Program-made: the position numbers and the translations under genes | Shown: positions 57,727 through 64,000 of the stretch, piece by piece | Layout: every line of letters starts with the position of its first letter | Numbering within the stretch: the stretch's first letter is position 1 | The notes under the pieces: generated by a model | What the model saw: the letters and a program-made list of their open reading frames with translations, nothing else | Told to the model about the DNA's origin: nothing | Databases searched by the model: none | Source: Mesodorylaimus sp. YZB2_4 | Lineage: Eukaryota > Nematoda > Enoplea > Dorylaimida > Dorylaimidae | Assembly (NCBI GenBank): GCA_030248295.1 | Contig: JASANH010001673.1 | Location: forward strand, 1-64,000 | Length of the DNA stretch: 64,000 nt | Reading direction: 5' to 3'

Positions 57727-59900
57727 TTAACTGAAAACTCGTTTTCTGGCCCATAATCGCAAAAAGGTTGGTTGCAAAAATAATCGAATAAATTCGGTCC
57801 AGTCGACAGCATTGTCCCCGTTCTGGTCGGCCAACTGGATCATGCGCGCCATGTCTAATTCTGTCAATTTTACAAAAATGCCCTGGTCGTCTAGTCCGTG
57901 TACGTAGGTCTTTAATTCTTCGAGTGAAATCGACTCGTTCTTATCGCGATCTAAATCGTCAAATACGGCTCGTAATTGGGACTGAGATAACGGTTGACCA
58001 GACTCGGCTGGGAAAACGGGCGGCGACGGGAACGCGCTCTCTGTGTTCTAGAAAAGGGTGTGGTGAAAGTTTTGGTTTTTATGTTATATTTAGGGGAATG
58101 TTTGGGTGATTGATGGACACCCTAAACTACAATTGTTGACGCCATCGTTGTGTGCTCTCTCTTGTTAGGCATGCCTAATTTACTACCGCATTAGTGTCTG
58201 GGCAGGCTGAAAATGTGGAGCTCCTTTCACTCCACGGACGACTTTTCAGATCAGGAGGTCTTATTTACATGGTCAGCACAAGTCACACATGCGTAATCGA
58301 CTGGTCATTCCCGGTGACCGAATGACTCGGGATTTGTTAGGTCTGGAACTCACAGGCGGTTTTTATTCCTATCCCGCAAGCTAAAGGCGGCTCATGCTCC
58401 CTCCACCAAACGCAGATATGCATAGTAACTCAAGGCTGGGTCACGTTGTACACAAAATGATTCATCCAGCCGCGAGTCGAACACAAGAGCACGCGTGCAA
58501 GCGTGCAAGCGTGTAACATCGCACCTGGCATGGCAGGCAGAGGCCTATACACCGGGCCATGAACCAGATGGGATGGTAGCAGTGGGGGGCCGATGGGGTT
58601 CCAATGGTTTCCAGAGGGTTTGCAAGGTGTACCCTCGGTAGCTGCTGCCAAGAAGCACAGCAATCACTGCTGACAAAGAACATTGATCGCAACAATGGTG
58701 TCCCTGTTGCGATCAATGTTCGACTGTCGAATGTTCTTGAATTGTACGACCTTGTCAAGGTCGTACCATTCAAGAAATGCAACAGTGCATGTGCCATGAG
58801 GGGGATAAGGATCAGTGACGCGACAAAATTTACTTTACATGCGCGCTTCGCACCAGCTGTAAAACTGTCGACCGAGCTTGGAACACACCGCTCACTTAAG
58901 CTTTTTGCTGTCAATGCCCAACAAAAGAAAAGTGCTTATTTTTAAAGTCCCTACTTTTTATTGTCAACGTTGCAGAAGCACAGTGCCTGATGCGCCTGCA
59001 GAACACAGAAACAGGACATAATATGCTTACTTACAGGTTTTGGCGGCTGCTTCGTGTCCACTACTGTATTGGAATGTATGAACCTGGAACTTGCGAGGTC
59101 ACTCTTACGACTGCTCTCTGGTTCGACGTCACGAGATACAGTCTTCACGCATAGTCTTCCTGGTACTGGCGGCTCCGAGAAAAATACGTCGATATAACCA
59201 GACTTGCACTCGCATTTGTAACCAGATGATTCGGCAATATCGTTGGTGCAGATAGCGTCAGGGGAGCAATCGTTATCACTGGGATTGCTGCAAGGACAGG
59301 GGCCACCTAAAAAAAGGAAAAGGTCAAAAGTGCTAAGTATTTCAGCCAAGCGGTGTTTCTGTTAGTCGTTCATCTCGCAGGAACCCATCAGCACTGTATG
59401 ACCTACGTCTGACCCATTTATAATCGCAGCTCTTGGTCTACAAGTGCATAAGTGCAGTGTACTGTAACATCCGGCGGCCGTGGCAGAGAAACAGTCTCGT
59501 CAGAGGTAGCCCCTTACACGTGACTCAGGGCCAACAGAAAAGCGCAAAATCTCATCAAAACCTTAAAAAAGCTTAAGTTGTCTACCATTCTCGCAATCAC
59601 TCCGGAGAGTTTCATTTGACGAATTCCTAGCCTCGATGAGTTCAGGCTCCGAAGTTTGATTAATCTCTTCCAAGACCATCTTCGTCTGCAGCCTGGCCAA
59701 CTGAATGTTGGACCATTTCACTTCGCTCGGCAGGGAAGAATCGATGTGGTTTACAGCATCGATTACTTCGAATGGGGCTGCTTTAGCTGAAATGGGACAA
59801 AGATCAAACGCGGGGCTGTGATCGTCAGGAAACATCAGATAAGAGAACACTTGCCTGCACACAGCTGTATGAAAATCAGAGCGACGCTAGTAGCAGCCAT
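57727..59900 (-). CDS. Secreted EGF plus two EF-hand protein, gene B
   Basis: A paralogue of gene A with the same order of parts. Exons are 59900-59855, 59786-59586, 59306-59035 and 58047-57727, frame continuous, 279 residues. The signal peptide is MAATSVALIFIQLCA. The first intron uses a GC donor (CAG|GCAAGT), the only reading that keeps frame. Exon 2 encodes an acidic stretch unlike gene A. Exon 3 holds the EGF module (CSNPSDNDC ... AICTNDI ... CECKSGY ... VPGRLC). The last exon holds two canonical EF-hands (DRDKNESISLEE and DQNGDNAVDWTE). The third intron is nearly 1 kb and carries two strong hairpins. Function is unknown; extracellular calcium-dependent binding is a reasonable guess. Confidence 0.83.
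58678..58776. repeat. Two adjacent near-perfect inverted repeats in gene B intron 3
   Basis: Hairpin 1 (58678-58721) has perfect 16-bp arms around a 12-base loop. Hairpin 2 (58734-58776) has 20-bp arms with one mismatch around a 3-base loop. They lie 12 bases apart. Confidence 0.9.
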
Positions 59901-61577
59901 GGAAGATGTTTCTAGCGATACATGTTCTTTTCGCCCTACATATGCCTGTTAGACTACAATGTCCGCGGTGTCCAACACCAGTTTTTCATTGCCAACGAAA
60001 TTATAGTCTCGACTGGACAAGCCCATTCCATTTCGGGATGCCAATCGGACATGCGCATTTCTTTGCTCTCCTAAACATAGTACATGCCGATTTGATGGTC
60101 TGGGAAGAAAGGAAACAAGAAATGGGCGATAAACCACCTCCGACATGTCTTTTGTGCTGTTGAACATTCGATTTGTACCAACGAGATGGGGTGGGTGGAC
60201 GGACAAGGCTTGCGAAAATAGAAAACTATTGCGATTGGCCTTGCTATATCGAGGTACTAAATCGTATTATCTGTGTCAAGAATTTTTTTATGACTTCCAG
60301 AATGGGAATTTAGGTCACTGCAGGTCTTCGTGCATACTTTTAGCTTCTCACGTTTCTGAAACAGATACACAGGGGTTTTGTTCAGAATTATTTTTTTAAC
60401 TCTTATATGGCAGCGATATGATAACGACCATAATTATTTTTTAATCCCCTTTATCACTTGTCGTTTGTCATTTCTCATCAATCCAGTTTCCCAATCATGG
60501 GCAGAGTGCTGGTGCTGGTTTTGTAGAAATCACGATTAATTTAACAAAACTTGTCACTCTTTGCAGTTTGCACAGTAAGCGGTCAAAAAGGTTAGTTATG
60601 TCTGAAGGACGACGGTGCAAAGCGCGTTCAAGAATATAGGACGCTTGTAAACGGAATTGCTCGGGAAACGGAATAATCACCCCTTCACAGCTGAGTAAAG
60701 CAAGGAGCTGGAATATATATATATGATATTCGTGATCATACATCATGTGATATGAGGATGATGTTTTCGTGATATGATACTGATGGCATCAAATATTTAT
60801 ATATTACAACTCCTTGTATACAGGTAGACACCGGATCAGGTCGGGTTGACTGACCCGAAATCTCGGGTCGGGGAGATCCGAATTTGTTATAAACAAGCAG
60901 CTGAAGTTCCTCGCGATAAAAACCATTCACAAATCCTCAGAATGTGGTGGCGTTGCTGTAAAGGTGACTGTGAGACAATATATGATGGAGACATCTCACG
61001 CACGCGAATTTTCATCTTTTGTTATTCCCTAGTTATCCTTAGTAAATACTGTACATAACATTCCTTCATATTTACCACAAAAGTGGTCACAAAATTTTTC
61101 AAAAACGTTAGTAGATCTAAAAGCGACTATGGTCTGTCTACTAGAGACAAGATTTAACCAATCAGAATAACGCGTGAATAATAAAGACAAGAGTGCAATT
61201 CAGAACAGGAACTAGATACCACCGCCGAACTTCTGCACACCAAACCAGTCACTTCGCCTCGTGTCTGGCCCCTGGGAGATGCAGACTGGCTTCCTGAACC
61301 AGAGCACTGATAGGTGCAGATAAGATATCCGCGGCTATTACAACTGTGGTAGGCACACTGTACTGTAGGTTTGAGTGTGCTCACCCGCACTCATACAGCT
61401 CTGGTTCTGACAACCAGCCCAAAGTCACGGAAGCAGCAGGTCCAGTCGGTTGATTGCTTGGTCATCGACTGGCTAATTCATGGCTCCTCGACATCTGGTC
61501 CCAGATTGTCCCACAACCAGCAGAGATTTGCATATTCATTGCCTTCTTCAGCACCCATCATCCATCGTTCTTTCCAG
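59901..61577. other. Intergenic with dispersed repeats
   Basis: Contains an AT-rich run near 60713-60725, a GACCCG/CGGGTC block (60827-60880) and a repeat shared with 21719-21880 (61191-61326). The 5' exon with the signal peptide of the C-type lectin probably lies here but was not identified. Confidence 0.5.
61191..61326 (+). repeat. Dispersed repeat shared with 21719-21880
   Basis: Both copies begin GAGTGCAATTCAGA, share CACCAAACCAGTCACT.CG and CCTCGTGTCTGGCCC, and end GCACTGATAGGTGCAGATAAG. This copy has a short internal deletion. Confidence 0.85.
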
Positions 61578-62314
61578 GCTCTTGTCGCGCAGGGTGGTGG
61601 ACCTTGGAAGAACAAATGGACGATCGCTGCTACCACTTTCCGAAAAAGAGAATGTCATTTGCCGGTGCTGAAGAGCACTGTCGTCAATTAGGTGCTCACT
61701 TACCAAGTTACCACTCACCATACGGATTGCTGGCTTTATATTCGTTTTGGTATGTTTTTCTCCCTTTTTCATGCCAGAGTAAACAAAATCATTTGTACCT
61801 TTTTTAGGAAAAACTTTGTGCCGGCCACTGAAATCTGGCTAGGATTATCAAAACCGACCTACGCCGATTCTTGGTCGTGGACTGACGGAAGCGATTACGA
61901 TTACACTAACTGGTGTGAGGTAAAAGAAGCATCGAATTGGGCAAACTGTTCTGTGATCAGAGATGAGGCTGACAATGACTTTTGGTAAGGATTTTCACTG
62001 CTTTCGATTCCAAGAAGTTTCTTGAACAAAGCCATTCAAAAAGAGTGTTTCTTCCTTCCAGCTGGACAAATAGAGGATGCGGTCTGGAAACTTATTTCGT
62101 GTGTGCCGAAAAAGCTAAACACAAGGACCTGTGGTGGTGGTGGTGGTGTGTAAGCCGAGTGTTGGAAGCTTTAACGCGAAGCATAAAACTTGAAAAGCGG
62201 GGTTTGGAAAAAGCCATGCATGTTTCCCTCAACGCTCAGGCTCCTAACAGACAAGAATTCCTTAATTCTCAGGACTTTAGGGCAAATGCTGATCAGTTGG
62301 CCAGCCGCCTCTGA
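61578..62314 (+). CDS. C-type lectin domain protein (5' incomplete, 3' end uncertain)
   Basis: Three exons encode one C-type lectin domain: 61578-61749, 61808-61984 and 62062 onward. Landmarks are CRAGWWTLEEQMDDRCYHF, MSFAGAEEHCRQLGAHL, EIWLGL, WSWTDGSDYDYTNW, a C...DNDFCW segment and YFVCAEK, giving the paired cysteines of the fold. The classic EPN/QPD and WND sugar-binding motifs are not present, so calcium-dependent sugar binding is doubtful. The first exon begins at phase 1 after TTTCCAG, so a signal-peptide exon must lie upstream; it was not found. After YFVCAEK the frame runs through a TGG microsatellite (a run of Trp codons) and then into a foldback element, stopping at 62312-62314. 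A GTAAGC donor at 62149 may instead end the exon at 62148. Confidence 0.75.
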
Positions 62315-62412
62315 TAGTTTGCAGAAATCTTTTTTTTGCACCCAAGAACGAATTTTCAATTGTTTTATCTGGTCTCAAATAACAATAATGAGAAGTTGCC
62401 TTGTAACCCTAA
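62150..62412. mobile_element. Foldback/MITE element, copy 5, at the 3' end of the lectin gene
   Basis: It contains GGCCAGCCGCCTCTGATAGTTTGCAGAAA, TTTTTTTGCACCCAAGAAC and the outer end CTTGTAACCCT, matching the complements of copies 1 and 2. Its inner part GAGTGTTGGAAGCTTTAACGC matches copy 2 inverted. Confidence 0.7.
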
Positions 62413-62550
62413 TTATGAGCAGAAAAAAGAAGGCATGAATGCAAGTTACTGATATCTCACTCATTACAGCGAGAGTGGATGAAGAAAAACTGCGCAACAA
62501 TTACATAGTTGTTTGCCAACGGTCATTGCAAACACCATCGGCTCAAAAAG

Positions 62551-62605
62551 TCGGATCGTCTGTTCGGATTGGATCGGATATCCAATCCGAACAGACGGAA
62601 TCCGA
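62551..62605. repeat. Perfect 18-bp inverted repeat with extended arms
   Basis: Arms 62557-62574 and 62580-62597 are exact complements around a 5-base loop. TCGGAT and ATCCGA just outside extend the stem beyond a 2-base bulge. Confidence 0.92.
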
Positions 62606-62762
62606 TCCGATCTGGCTGTGACACCCAGACAGGCTCGGCCGTTGCCAACCTCCAGACTTGGGCGAAGGCTTTGGAAAGGAGGTGCGGCATGCGAGCTACC
62701 TTGTGGGACAAAGGGCGTGTCTATGGAGCCCTTTTGAAACTTTTGCAGAAGGTCAACTTTTA

Positions 62763-62900
62763 GTCAATGTCAATGTCAAAAGTAAGCATTTTTGCCCGTC
62801 AAAGTCAAAGTCAAGGCCAAAAAAATTCTTCGCTCCTGTCAAAGTCAATGTCAAAGTCAGAAATTTTTTGGGACCCCTGTTAAAGTAATGGTGAAAGTCA
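62763..62900 (+). repeat. GTCAAA-type hexamer repeat
   Basis: A degenerate run of GTCAAA, GTCAAT and GTCAAG units interrupted by short unique pieces. Confidence 0.75.
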
Positions 62901-63241
62901 TTTTTAAAAACCGACGTCATTTGGAACAGTAGACCCGACCCGACCCGATCCGGGATCTGGATACAGGACAGGGGATAACAGATAACCAAGCGAGGCCGCA
63001 ACGCGATACGGAGCGAGTTCATCCTGGCTGCCTGGCTTGATGAGTGAGGGTATTGCTGTATTATAGCTAAGTGTAAGTAGGTCTCTTTGCAAAGAGTGTA
63101 TAGCAAACATCTTTCCGAGAGACTGAATCAACAAATTTATCTAGCAAGCGAGTTACGAGCAAAACCAACTGACTTTTTGACCCTACACACAAGAGTTACC
63201 AAAAATCTTTGTCATCGACCACATTCTACTGCTCGCAATAT

Positions 63242-64000
63242 CTACGGCATGCCAGAACCAAGTTCGTCATCTGGATATGGAACATAATCCAAACAACGTA
63301 TCATATGTAAGAGCAAAAAGCTAAACCCTACAAATATGGTCAATACAATAAGTAAAAGATGGACCAAGAGCGGTAATCCGATCGATTCGTGCGATGCGAG
63401 TAATCTTTTCACAAATCGTCTGTCGCAAGTCCATTTTCGACCCCACCAGTCGCTGATCCGTTGATAAACTTTAATCGAGCCATTTCCATTTGATTTCCAT
63501 AATTTATCGCAAAGGCCACAGAATCCCCACGGCACACCAGTACTCGGGTGACGATCCGTTTCCGTATAACCTGAGGCTCTCCACTGAAAATATTTCAAAT
63601 ATTCCTTATCATTTTGCATTAACCTTTTTAAATATTTGGCCAACTGTTGGGGACCATATCGAAAGTCATCAATAGCGATGTAGGACCTGGGAGGCAAAAT
63701 GTGGCCGACCATTCGACGACTTAAAATAATTGGGACCGAATGTAATCGCCAACGAGAATACAATGTCTCCGTGATATAATCTTGGCAAGCGCTATTTTCG
63801 AAAGCGATATAAAATTTATATTTCCGGTCAAGCAACTCCTGTTCTGATAATCCGTAATCTGAACAATCCGTGCAATTCATTGTGCCACATGGACCGTAGA
63901 TATCGACTTGAATGTAATTTTGTAAACGCTTTACATACCATTCACGTTTCGATTCCGTCGTGCATTCTTTCACGAACCATGCGACTGATCCAGTTTTTTT
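63242..64000 (-). CDS. Alpha-1,3-fucosyltransferase (GT10), C-terminal part, N-terminus beyond window
   Basis: The C-terminal half of a GT10 fucosyltransferase, which moves fucose from GDP-fucose to GlcNAc in N-glycans or Lewis-type structures in the Golgi. The frame enters from the window edge; the apparent start at 63973 is internal. Seen in order: VAWFVKEC, VDIYGPCG, FYIAFENSACQDYITETLY (the family's signature segment), a VPIILSRR stretch, PPRSYIAIDDF, and NDKEYLKYFQW. A cysteine-containing region (GFCGLC ... KWTCDRRF) follows. The protein then has a strongly hydrophobic segment (LLVHLLLIVLTIFVGFSFLLL) near the end and a short acidic tail. A C-terminal membrane helix is unusual for this family, which is normally anchored only at the N-terminus. 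Confidence 0.88.
   Translation of the reverse strand, partial: KKTGSVAWFVKECTTESKREWYVKRLQNYIQVDIYGPCGTMNCTDCSDYGLSEQELLDRKYKFYIAFENSACQDYITETLYSRWRLHSVPIILSRRMVGHILPPRSYIAIDDFRYGPQQLAKYLKRLMQNDKEYLKYFQWRASGYTETDRHPSTGVPWGFCGLCDKLWKSNGNGSIKVYQRISDWWGRKWTCDRRFVKRLLASHESIGLPLLVHLLLIVLTIFVGFSFLLLHMIRCLDYVPYPDDELGSGMP

Larger units (their letters stand above)
62315..63241. other. Intergenic with simple repeats and a palindrome
   Basis: Contains the palindrome at 62551-62605, a run of GTCAAA/GTCAAT hexamers (about 62763-62900) and a GACCCGACCCGATCCGG block (62932-62956). No gene is recognised. Confidence 0.6.

Noticed and set aside
1-64000. CRISPR arrays, rRNA genes or bacterial operons
   Set aside because: No regularly spaced repeats, no rRNA-like sequence, and gene structure is clearly eukaryotic.

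Overview
The window is nuclear DNA from an animal. It is intron-containing, has long intergenic stretches and is moderately rich in repeats. The gene set points to a nematode or a close ecdysozoan relative: three core-2/I-branching (GT14) glycosyltransferase genes, a degenerin-type DEG/ENaC channel, two otopetrins resembling the worm type, a CAP/SCP secreted protein, two class A GPCRs, a C-type lectin, and EGF modules with the spacing and PGR-C ending common in nematode extracellular proteins. Introns are often only 50-80 bp and end in TTTCAG or TTTTAG. A tardigrade or other ecdysozoan cannot be excluded without a search.

Layout: 1-5617 is a young Ty3/gypsy LTR retrotransposon on the minus strand, nearly complete, with one in-frame stop inside the reverse transcriptase. 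Its pol C-terminus carries what looks like a PWWP domain after the integrase. 6813-7814 (-) is a single-exon class A GPCR. 8350-10545 (-) is a nine-exon CD36/SR-B scavenger receptor. 11870-23982 holds three GT14 genes on the plus strand. Two of them are about 98-99% identical in their second exon, and a CAP gene (14218-14925, -) lies between the first and second. 25882-27720 (+) is an intronless DEG/ENaC subunit. 31294-34587 (+) and 36444-40534 (-) are a tail-to-tail pair of otopetrin proton-channel genes with matching exon structure. 40535-51229 is gene-poor and full of repeats. 51230-52543 (+) is a neuropeptide-type GPCR without a DRY motif. 55853-56890 and 57727-59900 (-) are a tandem pair of secreted proteins, each with one EGF module and two C-terminal EF-hands. 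61578-62314 (+) is a C-type lectin whose 3' end runs into a foldback element. 63242-64000 (-) is the C-terminal part of an alpha-1,3-fucosyltransferase (GT10) with an unusual C-terminal membrane segment.

The genes do not form an operon or an obvious pathway. Several act at the cell surface or in the secretory pathway: GT14 and GT10 build glycans, the lectin may read them, CD36, CAP and EGF-EF-hand proteins are extracellular, and DEG/ENaC, otopetrin and GPCRs sense or signal. The repeat fraction includes a family of foldback (MITE-like) elements with at least five copies, tRNA-derived sequences, five poly-C tracts all on the plus strand, and several hairpins and tandem duplications. Exon boundaries were read by eye from splice consensus, frame continuity and family conservation; none has been tested against transcripts.
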